Source: Propionibacterium sp.
GTDB taxonomy: Bacteria > Actinomycetota > Actinomycetes > Propionibacteriales > Propionibacteriaceae
NCBI GenBank assembly: GCA_012517405.1
Contig: JAAYVB010000008.1
Location: 107,807 to 171,806 of the forward strand
Length of the DNA: 64,000 bases
Direction: 5' to 3'
Under the pieces are notes generated by a model, which did no database searches, had not been told where the DNA came from, and was given only the letters and a program-made list of their open reading frames with translations. Positions 1-8,765 of the stretch are shown in pieces. The first letter of the stretch is position 1. Each line of letters opens with the position of its first letter. The translations under genes were made by a program, and so were the position numbers.

Positions 1-383
1 ACCACCGGGCACGCTCGAACCTGCTCGGCGTCGTGTACCTGCTGGTCGAAGCGGCGATCCGGGAGCTGGGCGGGCCGGGCTTCGTGATCGGCAACCAGGT
101 CACCATCCGCGGTGACGACGGCGTCTACGCCACGGTTGCGCACCTGCAGCGCGGATCGCTGACCGTCGGCGTCGGCGAGCGGGTGACCGCGGGCCAGCGA
201 ATCGGCAACTGCGGCAATTCGGGCAACAGCACCGAACCCCACGTGCATGCCCAGCTGATGGATCGCGCCTCCCTGTGGACCGGGCAGGGCGTGCCGATGG
301 CCTTCCGCGCCATCAGCCTGGACGACCAACCCGAGCCCATCGATGGCTTGCCCCGCAACAACCAGCACATGACCGCGATCTAG
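1..383 (+). CDS. M23 family peptidase, C-terminal part (5' end outside window)
   Basis: The reading frame is open from the first bases of the window, so the gene begins upstream. The visible part is the end of a LytM/M23 metallopeptidase-like beta-sheet domain: a VTIRGDDGVYATVAHLQ strand resembles the usual YAHL segment, followed by the G..I...GNSGNST turn and the HVHAQ zinc-binding HxH motif. Such domains normally cut peptidoglycan cross-bridges outside the membrane. After the motif comes only a short tail, as is usual. Whether the missing N-terminal part contains the first zinc ligands (HxxxD) or membrane segments cannot be seen. The family call is good; catalytic competence is unknown. Confidence 0.75.
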   Translation, partial: HRARSNLLGVVYLLVEAAIRELGGPGFVIGNQVTIRGDDGVYATVAHLQRGSLTVGVGERVTAGQRIGNCGNSGNSTEPHVHAQLMDRASLWTGQGVPMAFRAISLDDQPEPIDGLPRNNQHMTAI

Positions 384-437
384 CGGCATCGCGGCGAGCC
401 TGTGATCCCGGACGAGCGCTACAGCTTCGTCCGGGAT

Positions 438-1097
438 CTACGCCGCGTGCAGTGCCTGAGCGATCTCGGTGTCTCCGTCTGCAAAGTCGATCGTCTTGCC
501 GATCGTCTTGTTGTCGGTGAGCGCCGCGGCGATCGCGCGGGCCACGTTTCCCCGCGAGGTCGGGCCCCGGACGATGTCGCCACCGTTGGCTCTGGCCGCC
601 CGGATTCTTCCCGTCGGCGCTTCGAGGGTGAGCATCGACGGCCCCAGGATCGTCCAGTGCAGCGCGGATTCGCGCAGGTACTCGTCCGCGGCGGCCTTGG
701 CCTGCGCGTAGGGGTAGAAGGAATCGGCGGGGTTGACGCCGTGGTCCAAGCTCGCGCCGGCGTACGACACCATGATGTAGCGCAGGACGCCGGCCTGCTC
801 GGCAGCGTCGATGGACCTGATTGCCGCGTCCCGGTCGACGGCATAGGTGCGTTGCGGATTGCCGCCGCCGGCACCGGCCGACCAGATTACGGCGTCGGCG
901 CCCGCGAAGGCTGCCGCGAACTGATCGCGGGAGGCCGACTCGACGTCGAGGACCAGCGGGGTGGCGCCCGCGGCTTCGACATCGGGAATCTGGTCCGGAT
1001 TGCGGATCACCGAGGTCACCTCGTCCCCGGCCTGGCGCAGCAGCGGCGCGGTGAGCAGTGCGACCTTGCCGTGCCCACCGATGATCACAGTCTTCAT
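438..1097 (-). CDS. NAD(P)-binding atypical SDR / NmrA-like oxidoreductase
   Basis: A 219-residue Rossmann-fold protein of the atypical short-chain dehydrogenase type (SDR_a5-like, also seen in YwnB/NmrA relatives). The N-terminus MKTVIIGGHGKVA carries the glycine-rich dinucleotide-binding loop; an RNPDQ segment follows beta-2, and a YAQAK segment near residue 150 sits where the YxxxK pair would be. It ends with a typical IAAALTDNKTIGKTI helix-strand. It lies 36 bp downstream of the TetR gene on the same strand, so the two are probably co-transcribed and the TetR protein probably controls it. The substrate is unknown; relatives are often quinone or flavin reductases or redox sensors. Confidence 0.8.
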   Translation of the reverse strand: MKTVIIGGHGKVALLTAPLLRQAGDEVTSVIRNPDQIPDVEAAGATPLVLDVESASRDQFAAAFAGADAVIWSAGAGGGNPQRTYAVDRDAAIRSIDAAEQAGVLRYIMVSYAGASLDHGVNPADSFYPYAQAKAAADEYLRESALHWTILGPSMLTLEAPTGRIRAARANGGDIVRGPTSRGNVARAIAAALTDNKTIGKTIDFADGDTEIAQALHAA

Positions 1098-1133
1098 GGC
1101 CCTTCCCTTCGTCGATCGTGCCTTTCTGAATCT

Positions 1134-1763
1134 CTAGCTGCTGGCCGCCGGCGTGATCGTGGCTGCGACCATTTCGACGAAAGCGTCCAGGCTTGTTCGA
1201 GCAATGTCGTCGCGGCGATGCGCCAGCCAGGAGGACGTAATTCCCGCCAGGCCTGCGATCAGAATATCGGCCAGCGTGTCGGCCTCGACGCTGCAGCGAG
1301 AGCCGCTGTCCGCCAGGAAGCGCTCCAGTTGCGCGATCACCTGGGTGTGATATCTGGCGTAATCGCGAGCGGGCAGCGCAGCCAACTCGGGGTCTCGTAG
1401 ACAGTGGGCGGTGAGTTCGCTGAGCACCAGACACCACTGCGGATCGGCTTGAACAGCCGTCCAGTAGGTCGCGACCACTGCACTCAGATTCTCCTCGGCA
1501 GTCAGCGCGGGATCGAGGGCCGACCATGCGTTTTCCAGGCTCTCCTGGAGATCGCTGTCGAGGATCAGGCGGAACAGCTCGGCCTTGCTGTGAAAGCAGT
1601 AGTGGAAAGCGCCCAGTGGCATATCTGCCTGGGTGCAGATCGCCCGCGTCGTCGCTGCCGCGACGCCTTCGCGGCGCATCACCTGGAGGGCGGCCGAGAC
1701 CAACAGCTCTCGTCGGTCGACCATGCTCATCCGTCCATGAGATCCGGCATCCTGCTCACTCAT
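1134..1763 (-). CDS. TetR/AcrR family transcriptional regulator
   Basis: A 209-residue protein with an N-terminal TetR helix-turn-helix at about residues 17-62 (RRELLVSAALQVMRREG, then TTRAICTQADMPLGAFHYCF) and a helical C-terminal ligand-binding domain typical of TetR_C_6-type regulators. It is a one-component repressor expected to bind a small molecule. It is transcribed away from the membrane protein gene at 1830 and directly upstream of the SDR gene, so either neighbour may be its target. Methionines at residues 12 and 14 are alternative starts. The 66 bp upstream contain a short imperfect palindrome (TACG..CGTA around 1773-1789) that could be an operator, but this is weak. Confidence 0.85.
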   Translation of the reverse strand: MSEQDAGSHGRMSMVDRRELLVSAALQVMRREGVAAATTRAICTQADMPLGAFHYCFHSKAELFRLILDSDLQESLENAWSALDPALTAEENLSAVVATYWTAVQADPQWCLVLSELTAHCLRDPELAALPARDYARYHTQVIAQLERFLADSGSRCSVEADTLADILIAGLAGITSSWLAHRRDDIARTSLDAFVEMVAATITPAASS

Positions 1764-1829
1764 GATGCCAGTCTACGGTAATCGGTCGTATGTCCAAGTC
1801 GTTTGAACTAGACAGATGAACAACATAGC

Positions 1830-2534
1830 GTGGCTGCCATGTCATGGGGAATGTTCGCGGCGATCGCGGCGATCGCGGGGCTGGGGGTCGCCGGCCTGGA
1901 TCCGGTCGGCGCGCTGATCTTGACCACCGCAATAGCGTCGGGGGCTCGTCGCAGCGCAGTGCTGGCGTTCTTCGCGTCTTCGTTGGGTGTGACGGTGCTG
2001 GTTGGGGTCGCGCTGGGGGAGTCGGTGCAGCGACTCGTCGATGTCGTCGTCAGCCTGATCCAGGTGCCCGACCCTGCCCGTTTCTGGTTGCAGCTCACGG
2101 CCGCGGTCGCGCTGACCGTCTGGGCGGTGCGGCGCTATCGGAACCGGAACCAGTCGAGTCCGTCCCAGTCCCGCCGCGCTCGAGGATCGTCGATGCCCGC
2201 GATGCTGGCGGCGGGCACTGCCTGGGGCATCGCTGCGCTCACCGACCCCACCTTCTATGCAACCGCGGCTCTCGCCGGGCAGTCTCGGGGGATTGTCGTT
2301 CCCGCCGTTCTGGTCATGGTCTGGTTTCTCATCAGTCAGCTGCCGCTGCTCGCTGTCACCGTCACCTACCTGATCAACTCCGAGGGCCCCGCGGTCACCA
2401 GACTCGTCGCGCTGACCAAACGCCTTTCCATGGCACTGAGCCATGTGCTGACCGCCCTCCTCGCGTTCGCGGCACTGCTGCTTGCAGCCAGCAGCGCCAC
2501 CTATCTCGGCACCGGGCTGTTCCTTCCGCTCTGA
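1830..2534 (+). CDS. GAP/Sap-like (LysE-superfamily-type) integral membrane protein
   Basis: A polytopic membrane protein of about 230 residues with six predicted hydrophobic segments. The first segment contains GLDPVGALILTTAI, a feature of the GAP / sulfolipid-1-addressing-protein (Sap) family of small-molecule exporters in actinobacteria. A basic loop (RRYRNRNQSS..) separates the N- and C-terminal three-helix halves. It is divergent from the TetR-SDR pair and may be regulated by that TetR. The start is uncertain: GTG at 1830 or ATG at 1839, neither with a convincing ribosome-binding site. The substrate cannot be read from the sequence. Confidence 0.65.
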   Translation: MAAMSWGMFAAIAAIAGLGVAGLDPVGALILTTAIASGARRSAVLAFFASSLGVTVLVGVALGESVQRLVDVVVSLIQVPDPARFWLQLTAAVALTVWAVRRYRNRNQSSPSQSRRARGSSMPAMLAAGTAWGIAALTDPTFYATAALAGQSRGIVVPAVLVMVWFLISQLPLLAVTVTYLINSEGPAVTRLVALTKRLSMALSHVLTALLAFAALLLAASSATYLGTGLFLPL

Positions 2535-2556
2535 GAACATCATCAGCGGCACCTAG

Positions 2557-2763
2557 CCGATCAACTCACGCATTCCCAAAGAAGACGAGTTGATGGAGCT
2601 ATTCAGCGTGGGCAAGTCGACCGTGCGAGAAGCGGTCCGCTCGCTCAGCTACATCGGCATGCTCGTCCCGATCAGGGGCGTCGGCAGCTATGTGAGCTCT
2701 CTGCCGGCAGCGAGCTGCATTGGCGAGTGCCTTACACTGGCAGCAGACTTCGGGAGGGCATAG
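2557..2763 (+). pseudogene. GntR/FadR-type regulator fragment (winged HTH only)
   Basis: In one frame from a stop codon at 2554 to the TAG at 2761 the DNA encodes a recognisable GntR winged helix: IPKEDELMELFSVGKSTVRE, then a recognition helix and wing ending RGVGSYVSS. Family members normally carry about 20 more N-terminal residues and a C-terminal ligand-binding domain of 120-170 residues. Both are missing; the frame runs on for only about 20 residues after the wing. An internal ATG at 2593 could still make a 56-residue peptide, but it would lack helix 1. It is most likely the remnant of a deleted regulator gene. It abuts the GTG start of the next gene. Confidence 0.6.
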
Positions 2764-3264
2764 GTGAGACGAGCGCGGCTGCACGGCGTCGGAGGAGCTG
2801 TCCTCCTGGCGTTGGTGGGGCTGCTGTCCCTGAGTACCCCGCTGTCGCGAAGCATCCTGTCGGGCACCCTCCAGACCTGCATCACCGAATCCCGCGGCGT
2901 CGCGTGGCTGGGAATCCACCTGCGGGTGCTCGTCGAAAGCCCCGCCTGCCCGGGCGGTAGTTATGCTCCCGGCCCCCATTTCAGCGAGGTGGGCCACATC
3001 TCGGTAGCACTGTCGAGTTCTGCGTTGCTGGCGGGGCTGGTCGCGCTGGCATGGACGATGGGCCTGGCCCTGTGGGCGCGACGCTCGCTGCGCGCCGTGC
3101 GGGCGTGGCTCGGCCATCGGCTTGGTCTGGCCGCCGAGTCACCGGTCATCGTCGTCGACTCCCCGGTGCGGGCACCGCTGGAAGGACATGTCAGCAACCT
3201 TCGGGGTGCGATTCTTGGCTGCCTTCGGCATCGTCGCGGCCCACCGGCGCTGGCGCCGGCCTGA
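2764..3264 (+). CDS. Hypothetical membrane protein with two TM segments
   Basis: A 166-residue protein that I do not recognise. It has an N-terminal hydrophobic segment (residues 9-24), an extracytoplasmic loop of about 60 residues with two cysteines (TLQTC and ESPACPGG) that could form a disulfide, a second membrane segment (residues 79-102) and a basic cytoplasmic C-terminus. It lies about 85 bp upstream of the DsbA-like/VKOR pair on the same strand. A disulfide-bearing extracytoplasmic loop next to oxidative folding genes is suggestive but not proof of a link. The GTG start directly follows the stop of the GntR fragment. Confidence 0.5.
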   Translation: MRRARLHGVGGAVLLALVGLLSLSTPLSRSILSGTLQTCITESRGVAWLGIHLRVLVESPACPGGSYAPGPHFSEVGHISVALSSSALLAGLVALAWTMGLALWARRSLRAVRAWLGHRLGLAAESPVIVVDSPVRAPLEGHVSNLRGAILGCLRHRRGPPALAPA

Positions 3265-3348
3265 CGATTCACTGTTCACTCCTCGATGTGAACCCTCGTC
3301 GGGCCTGCCCTCGTCCGCCCAGCCCGACGTCGAAAGTGAACCAACTCC

Positions 3349-4116
3349 ATGAGCAAGACCAAGAACGTTTCCAAACCACCTGCCGGCGGCACCAGCCGCC
3401 GCGAACAGCTCCGCCAGCAGCAGGCCCAAGCCGCGCGGGAGCACAAGATCCGAACCTGGACGACCATCGGCATCGCCGGTGTCGTGCTCGCCCTGATCGT
3501 CGGTGCCGTGATCTGGAGCATCACCAACAGCAGTACAGGTACGCCGTCGACCGCGAGCCGCGACGTCGCCACCCAGGACTACGCACTTGTCATCGGCGAG
3601 CAGGACGCTCCGGTCACGATCTCCATCTACCAGGACTACATGTGCCCCTACTGCGGGCCGTTCGAGCGCGCGAACCGCGATGACCTGGAGGCCTTGGTGG
3701 CCGATGGCACCGCAAAGGTCGAGCTTCATCTGATGAACTTCTTGGACCCCCAGTCGCAGGGCACCAACTTCTCCACCCGGTCGGCCAATGCGCTGGTCAC
3801 CGTAGCCAATGCGGAACCCGAGTACGCGATGGCCTTCAATGCCGCCATCTACGACAACCAGCCCGGTGAGGGAACCAGCGGCCTGAGCGACGACGAGCTC
3901 GTCGCGTTGGCGCGCGGGGTTGGCGTCAGCGACGCAGTCAGCGCGACGTTCGCGGATCTGGCCAATGCCGACTTCGTGAACGGGTCCAACGCTGCCGCGT
4001 ACGCAGCCGGGATCAAGAGCACGCCAACGGTCAAGATCAATGGTGAGGACTTCACCGGCTCGCAAATCTTCACCGCCGGTGCGCTGAAGTCGGCCGTCGA
4101 GAACGCGGCCGGCTGA
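3349..4116 (+). CDS. Membrane-anchored DsbA-family thiol oxidoreductase
   Basis: A 255-residue protein with a basic, Gln-rich cytoplasmic N-terminus, one membrane anchor (about residues 37-58) and an extracytoplasmic thioredoxin/DsbA domain. The active site is CPYC (C99-C102) after DAPVTISIYQDYM, and a cis-proline loop is present at KSTPTVKING. It should introduce or isomerise disulfides in secreted proteins. Its stop codon overlaps the start of the VKOR gene (ATGA), so the pair is translationally coupled: VKOR would reoxidise this protein and pass electrons to quinone. This DsbA-VKOR partnership is established in actinobacteria; here it is inferred from adjacency. Confidence 0.88.
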   Translation: MSKTKNVSKPPAGGTSRREQLRQQQAQAAREHKIRTWTTIGIAGVVLALIVGAVIWSITNSSTGTPSTASRDVATQDYALVIGEQDAPVTISIYQDYMCPYCGPFERANRDDLEALVADGTAKVELHLMNFLDPQSQGTNFSTRSANALVTVANAEPEYAMAFNAAIYDNQPGEGTSGLSDDELVALARGVGVSDAVSATFADLANADFVNGSNAAAYAAGIKSTPTVKINGEDFTGSQIFTAGALKSAVENAAG

Positions 4117-4736
4117 TGAGCGAGCTTTTCGAGCGGGTCCACCGATTCAGGCAGTCCAACGGCTGGATCTTCGGGTACATGCTGTTTTCGTCCTTGATCA
4201 GCCTGACCGCGTCCTTCGTGCTGTCGGTGGACGCGCTCGAGCTCGCCAGGAATCCGGGCGCCGACCTGGCGTGCAACATCAACTCGGTGATCAGCTGTGG
4301 CACCGTCGGCGCGACCTGGCAGGCGAACCTGCTGGGCTTCCCCAACGCGTACCTGGGGTTGATCGCCGAGCCGGTGGTGATCACGATCGCGGTGGCCAGT
4401 CTCGCCAAGGTGAAGTTCCCGCGGGGGTTCATGCTCGCCGCCCAGATCGTCTACACGATCGGCCTGGTGTTCGCCTACTGGCTGTTCTATCAGTCGATGT
4501 TCCACATCAATGCGCTGTGCCCGTGGTGCCTGCTGGTCACGCTGTCCACCACCCTGGTGTTCAGCTCGCTCACCCACGTGAACATCCGTGACAACAACCT
4601 CTTCCTCCCGCCGCGGGTGCAGAATGCACTCGCCTCGGGGCTGCGCATGGGGTTGGACGGGCTGATCGTGGTGTTGTGGCTGACCTTCATCGTGCTGGCG
4701 ATCCTGCTCAAGTACGGCGCCGCGCTGTTCGCCTGA
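4116..4736 (+). CDS. Vitamin K epoxide reductase (VKOR) family protein
   Basis: A 206-residue integral membrane protein with about five hydrophobic segments. The family cysteines are present: a loop pair C53 and C61 (LACNIN...ISCG) and the active-site CPWC (C135, C138) in a membrane segment after FHINAL. VKOR homologues reoxidise DsbA-like partners and reduce menaquinone, so this is the functional counterpart of DsbB. The length is normal for the family without a fused thioredoxin domain, consistent with the separate partner gene immediately upstream. The start ATG at 4116 overlaps the upstream TGA by one base. Confidence 0.9.
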   Translation: MSELFERVHRFRQSNGWIFGYMLFSSLISLTASFVLSVDALELARNPGADLACNINSVISCGTVGATWQANLLGFPNAYLGLIAEPVVITIAVASLAKVKFPRGFMLAAQIVYTIGLVFAYWLFYQSMFHINALCPWCLLVTLSTTLVFSSLTHVNIRDNNLFLPPRVQNALASGLRMGLDGLIVVLWLTFIVLAILLKYGAALFA

Positions 4737-4842
4737 TCGGGCTGACCGCTGCGTCACTCTGGCCTTTGCGTCCCCGGTCTGTTGGGTCGGACGGGCCGGT
4801 GGGCCGTACGCGCTCGGCCGCTCGGCCGAAGCGCGGGTGCTG

Positions 4843-5574
4843 TCAGCCCCGATCGACTCTCGACCCGCCGGTAGCCAGCCGCATCAGGTCGGTGTCCAGG
4901 TCGATGCCGAGTTCGGTACCTCCCGCACTGCCGTAGCCGTGCTGGTAGCTCTGCCACGACTCGTCCTTGATCTTCCCCGCGAAACCACTCTCGACCAGCA
5001 GGACGAGCTCGAAGGCCGCGCGATCGATCCGGGAACCGAGCTCGCTCGAACTCCAGTCCTCGCTGGCGGCGAAAATCGAGGTCGGCGCTACCAGGGTGCG
5101 CAGATAGGCGAACAGTGGCCGCATCTGGGCGTCGATCACCAGTGCATGCCGCGAACTGCCGGCAGTCGCGGCCAGCACCACCGGTTTGCCGATCAGCAGA
5201 TCGTTGTCGAGGATCTGGAAGAACGACGTGAACAGCCCGCTGGGGCCGGCCTTGTAGACCGGGGTGCTGACCACCAGACCATCGGCCGCGACCAGGATCT
5301 CGACCGCCCGGGTGAGCCCCGGACCGAGCAGCTGGGAGACCATGGCAGTGGAGATCTCGGCGGTCAGCTTGCGCAGGTCGATCGTCTCGACCAGCACCTG
5401 CTCGCTGCGAGCCTCGGCCAGCCTGCGGACGCGCTCGCCGATCCGATCGGCGAGCATCCGGGTCGATGACGGATCGCTGGTGCCGCCGCTGACCACGGCG
5501 ATGCGGTACGGCGGCCGACGGGTATCGGGGCCGGCCATCATCGCCTGATGAGTGGAATCCAGGGGAGTGTTCAT
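4843..5574 (-). CDS. NADPH-dependent FMN reductase (CE1759-type)
   Basis: A 243-residue flavodoxin-like NAD(P)H:FMN reductase. Near the N-terminus RIAVVSGGTSDPSSTRMLA is the flavin phosphate-binding loop; VVSTPVYKAGPSG and the PVVLAATAGS strand are typical of the family that pairs with two-component flavin monooxygenases. The start at 5574 is preferred because its ATG overlaps the TGA of the MarR gene (ATGA). A longer in-frame extension runs antisense through the MarR gene and is a shadow. Third in the order LLM - MarR - reductase on the minus strand, it would supply FMNH2 to the luciferase-like enzyme. Confidence 0.88.
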   Translation of the reverse strand: MNTPLDSTHQAMMAGPDTRRPPYRIAVVSGGTSDPSSTRMLADRIGERVRRLAEARSEQVLVETIDLRKLTAEISTAMVSQLLGPGLTRAVEILVAADGLVVSTPVYKAGPSGLFTSFFQILDNDLLIGKPVVLAATAGSSRHALVIDAQMRPLFAYLRTLVAPTSIFAASEDWSSSELGSRIDRAAFELVLLVESGFAGKIKDESWQSYQHGYGSAGGTELGIDLDTDLMRLATGGSRVDRG

Positions 5575-6110
5575 GATGCGTCCTTCGTTGTCTTCACGTT
5601 CCTTGGACGAGCAGCCGGCCGGCGTGTCGGCCTGCCGGCCTCGTCCGATGGCGATCCGCTCGCCGGTTGACCCGGGCCCCGGGCGGCGAGCTTGCCGCAC
5701 AGCCGCTCCAATTCGTCCATCTCGGCTTGGCTCAGCCGGCTGGTGACCGCCTGCGCGACCTCGACCGAATGCCGGCCGCCGACCTCGCGCTGTTTGGCGC
5801 GGCCGGCCTCGGTCAGTGAGATCCGCACGCCGCGGCGGTCCGCCGGATCGGCCACCCGGCTCACCAGCCCCCGGGCGGCCAGCCGATCGACCATCCGCGA
5901 CAGCGCCGGTTGGCTGAGCAGCACCCGTTCGTTGAGTTCGCTCAGCCGCATCGGGGCGGCACACTTCGACAGCGTGTACAGCACGTCGTATTCGCGCATC
6001 GACACGTCGTCCCAGGTGTCCGGGGTACTGAGCTGCTTCATGATCACCGAATGAGCGGTCAGCAACGCCTCCCACGCGTCGTTGGCCAGGTGCTTGGTGG
6101 ATCGCTCCAT
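5571..6110 (-). CDS. MarR family transcriptional regulator
   Basis: A 179-residue winged-helix protein. The MarR core spans roughly residues 35-140: MRLSELNERVLLSQPALSRM is the recognition region, and VADPADRRGVRISLTEAG the wing, including the conserved D-x-R-R. The C-terminus has an extra Arg/Pro-rich tail of about 30 residues. It sits between the luciferase-like monooxygenase (12 bp upstream) and the FMN reductase (4-bp overlap), so all three form one operon and the protein probably autoregulates it. The inducer is unknown; MarR proteins in such operons often sense phenolics or oxidants. Confidence 0.87.
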   Translation of the reverse strand: MERSTKHLANDAWEALLTAHSVIMKQLSTPDTWDDVSMREYDVLYTLSKCAAPMRLSELNERVLLSQPALSRMVDRLAARGLVSRVADPADRRGVRISLTEAGRAKQREVGGRHSVEVAQAVTSRLSQAEMDELERLCGKLAARGPGQPASGSPSDEAGRPTRRPAARPRNVKTTKDAS

Positions 6111-6122
6111 CTCGGCAACTCC

Positions 6123-7307
6123 TCAGTGCAGGCCGGGGTAGCTGGCCGCAGTCGTGCTGTCCTGGTAGGGCGAACCGCCGGTGACGTTGTCGCCGCGGTT
6201 GGCGTTCGGACGCGGCTGCCGGGCGGGCTGGTCGCCATACTTCGCCTTCACCAGGGCCTCGTGGGTCGGCGCCTCGGCCGATTCGGGATCCTTGCGCGAT
6301 TCGAACTCCTTGCGCAGCGCCGGGATCACCTCGCCACCTAGCAACTCGAGCTGGTTCAGCACGGTCTTCAGCGGCAGTCCGGCATGGTCGATGAGGAAGA
6401 GCTGACGCTGGTAATCCCCGAAGGTGTCGTGGAAACTCAGTGTCTTCTCGATGACCTCCTGCGGGCTGCCCACGCTCAACGGGGTCGCCTGCATGAAGTC
6501 CTCGAGCGAGGGTCCGTGACCGTAGACCGGGGCCTCGTTGAAATACGGACGAAACTCCTTGATCGCATCCTGGGAACGCTTGGCGATGTAGGCCTGTCCA
6601 CCGAGCCCCACGATGGCCTGCTTGCGGCTGCCGTGACCGTAGTGCTCGAAGCGCCGCCGGTAGAAGTCGACCAGCCGCAACGAGTGCTCACTCGGCCAGA
6701 AGATGTGGTTGGCGAAGAAGCCGTTCCCATAGAACGCCGCCTGCTCGGCGATCTCCGGGGTGCGGATCGAGCCGTGCCAGACGAACGGCGGGACATCGTC
6801 CAATGGTCGCGGAGTGGAGGTGAAACCCTGCAGCGGAGTGCGGAACTCGCCCTCCCAGTCGACCACGTCCTCACGCCAGAGCCGGTGCAGCAGGTTGTAG
6901 TTGTCCAGCGCCATCGGCAGTCCCTTGCGGATGTCGGCCCCGAACCAGGGATAGACCGGCGCGGTGTTGCCCCGGCCGAGCATCAGGTCCATCCGGCCCT
7001 TCGACAGATGCTGAAGCATCGCGTACTCTTCGGCGATGCGCACCGGATCGTTGGTGGTGATCAGGGTGGTCGCGGTCGTGACGATCAGCCTCTGGGTGGT
7101 CGCCGCGATCGCAGCCAGCAGCGTGGTCGGCGACGACGAGAAGAAGGGCGGGTTGTGATGCTCGCCAATGGCGAAGACGTCCATCCCGACCTCTTCGGTC
7201 TTGCGCGCGATCTGGGTCACGGCGTCGATCCGCTCCGCCTCGCTGGGCGTGTAGCCCGAGACGGGATCGCGGGTGATGTCGCTGACCGAGAAGACTCCGA
7301 ACTGCAT
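6123..7307 (-). CDS. LLM-class flavin-dependent oxidoreductase (CE1758-type)
   Basis: A 394-residue bacterial-luciferase-like TIM-barrel monooxygenase. Features include the N-terminal MQFGVFSVSDITRD strand, GEHHNPPFF (the EHH motif after beta-2), IAEEYAMLQHLSKGRMDLMLG and a Pro/Asn-rich C-terminal tail. The start at 7307 is chosen because a GAGGAG Shine-Dalgarno lies about six bases upstream; the frame continues 10 codons further without support. The CE1758/CE1759 pairing of this enzyme with a dedicated FMN reductase is an established actinobacterial arrangement. The natural substrate is not known. Confidence 0.88.
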   Translation of the reverse strand: MQFGVFSVSDITRDPVSGYTPSEAERIDAVTQIARKTEEVGMDVFAIGEHHNPPFFSSSPTTLLAAIAATTQRLIVTTATTLITTNDPVRIAEEYAMLQHLSKGRMDLMLGRGNTAPVYPWFGADIRKGLPMALDNYNLLHRLWREDVVDWEGEFRTPLQGFTSTPRPLDDVPPFVWHGSIRTPEIAEQAAFYGNGFFANHIFWPSEHSLRLVDFYRRRFEHYGHGSRKQAIVGLGGQAYIAKRSQDAIKEFRPYFNEAPVYGHGPSLEDFMQATPLSVGSPQEVIEKTLSFHDTFGDYQRQLFLIDHAGLPLKTVLNQLELLGGEVIPALRKEFESRKDPESAEAPTHEALVKAKYGDQPARQPRPNANRGDNVTGGSPYQDSTTAASYPGLH

Positions 7308-7569
7308 CTCCACTCCTCGTGGGTTGGCCGAATTCATGCGTTTGCATCTAATGGAACCGATCAGCGCCCCGAACTATTCCCGTCCTGGCGAAGTCACAGA
7401 ATGGGGGGTGACATGCGACCGGGAGTCGATCGCGATGCGCGCGAGGGCCTCCGAATCCGCATGGCCTGATCCCCGGGCCAATAGGATCGTTGTCATACGA
7501 CGACTGCACAGATGCGGGAGAAGGTGGCATCGGGGCCGCTGGGCAGCTCGTCGGGAGGCGGACGCGAGG

Positions 7570-8619
7570 ATGAAGCAACGAATTGGCTTTGCCCGCTGGC
7601 GCAGCGATCTTGCCAGTGGAGGCAATCGATACGACGACGAGTTGGCGGTGGCGCTGCGGGCGCTGGGGCTGGACGTGCGTGAATATCCGGTCCCCGGGTC
7701 TTGGCCCGTCCCCAAGCAGCAGGAGCGGGAGCGGCTGTCGGGGCTGCTCGCCGCCGAGCAGGACTGGCTGATCGACAACATCATCGGCTCGGCAGAACCG
7801 GAGGTGATCAGCGCGGCCGTCGAGTCCGGACGACGGGTCACGATGTTGATCCACTACTTCCCGGCCGACGATCCGGCGTTGTCGCAGCGCGTTCGGAAGA
7901 GGCTCACCGCGACCGAGGCGCAGGCAGTCGAGGCCGCGGACACGGTCGTGGTGACCAGCTCGTGGGCGGCCGATCAGGTGGCCGCACGTTACGGGCGTGG
8001 CGATGCCGTGGTCGCGATACCTGGAGTGGCACCCGCCGAACTGGCCATCGGCTCGGCACGCGCCGGCAATCCGCCGATGCTGTTGTGGCTGGGCAGGCTG
8101 ACCCAGACCAAGGATCCGCTGACCTTCATCGCAGCCTTGTCTCGGTTGCAGGATTTCGAGTGGACCGCCCAGCTCGTCGGGTCGGACAAGGTGGACGACG
8201 ATCTCAGCCGCGAAGTCCGCGAGCGCATCGACCAGGCCGGGCTGTCCTACCGAGTCACGGTGCTGGGCCAGCGCTCCGGAGACGCCCTGGCGTCGGTCTG
8301 GGCGAAGGCCGATCTGCTAATGCACACCTCAAGGACCGAGACCTACGGGATGGTCATCACCGAGGCGCTGGCACGGGGCATCCCCGCCATCGTGCCCGCC
8401 GGCACCGGGGCCGTCGAGGCGCAGGGCGTCGGCGAGAGCTTCCCACCGGGCGATGCCGATGCGTTGTCGGCTGTGCTGCACGGCTGGCTGAGCGATCCCG
8501 AGTTGCGGCAACGCTGGCGGGACGAGGCCGAGAAGCTGCGCTTGCAGCTTCCCACCTGGGCCGACACTGCGCGCATCGTCGCAGCAGCGCTGCCGGCGGG
8601 GGCTTCGACGGTCGGCTGA
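7570..8619 (+). CDS. Glycosyltransferase family 4-like protein
   Basis: A 349-residue GT-B glycosyltransferase. The C-terminal nucleotide-sugar domain starts at about residue 170 (MLLWLGRLTQTKDP) and contains the retaining-GT EX7E motif in SRTETYGMVITEALARG, followed by GIPAIVPAGTGAVE. The N-terminal domain has a gap between RYDDELAVALRALG and a conserved TVVVTSSWAADQV. It has no membrane segment, so it is cytoplasmic or peripheral. ATG 7570 is preceded by GCGAGG. Donor and acceptor are unknown; it stands alone, divergent from the monooxygenase operon, with about 260 bp of non-coding DNA between. Confidence 0.8.
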   Translation: MKQRIGFARWRSDLASGGNRYDDELAVALRALGLDVREYPVPGSWPVPKQQERERLSGLLAAEQDWLIDNIIGSAEPEVISAAVESGRRVTMLIHYFPADDPALSQRVRKRLTATEAQAVEAADTVVVTSSWAADQVAARYGRGDAVVAIPGVAPAELAIGSARAGNPPMLLWLGRLTQTKDPLTFIAALSRLQDFEWTAQLVGSDKVDDDLSREVRERIDQAGLSYRVTVLGQRSGDALASVWAKADLLMHTSRTETYGMVITEALARGIPAIVPAGTGAVEAQGVGESFPPGDADALSAVLHGWLSDPELRQRWRDEAEKLRLQLPTWADTARIVAAALPAGASTVG

Positions 8620-8765
8620 CAGCCGAGGCCGGCAGGACGAGGCGACTCGCGTGACTGGGTGGCCTGCGTGAAGGGGGCAAGCCCCGTGATGGGGCAAACC
8701 TGCAGAACGAGGCAGTAGTAGGACGAGGCAGTCCGCATGACGAGGGCGACGCGCTCGGCGGGAAC

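Noticed and set aside
313..1527. Long minus-strand frame covering the SDR and TetR genes
   Set aside because: The translation is Arg/Gly-rich and out of frame with the well-supported SDR and TetR proteins.
8620..8765. Repeated GGACGAGGC strings between the glycosyltransferase and permease genes
   Set aside because: Only short, irregularly spaced matches; similar strings occur by chance in other GC-rich gaps.
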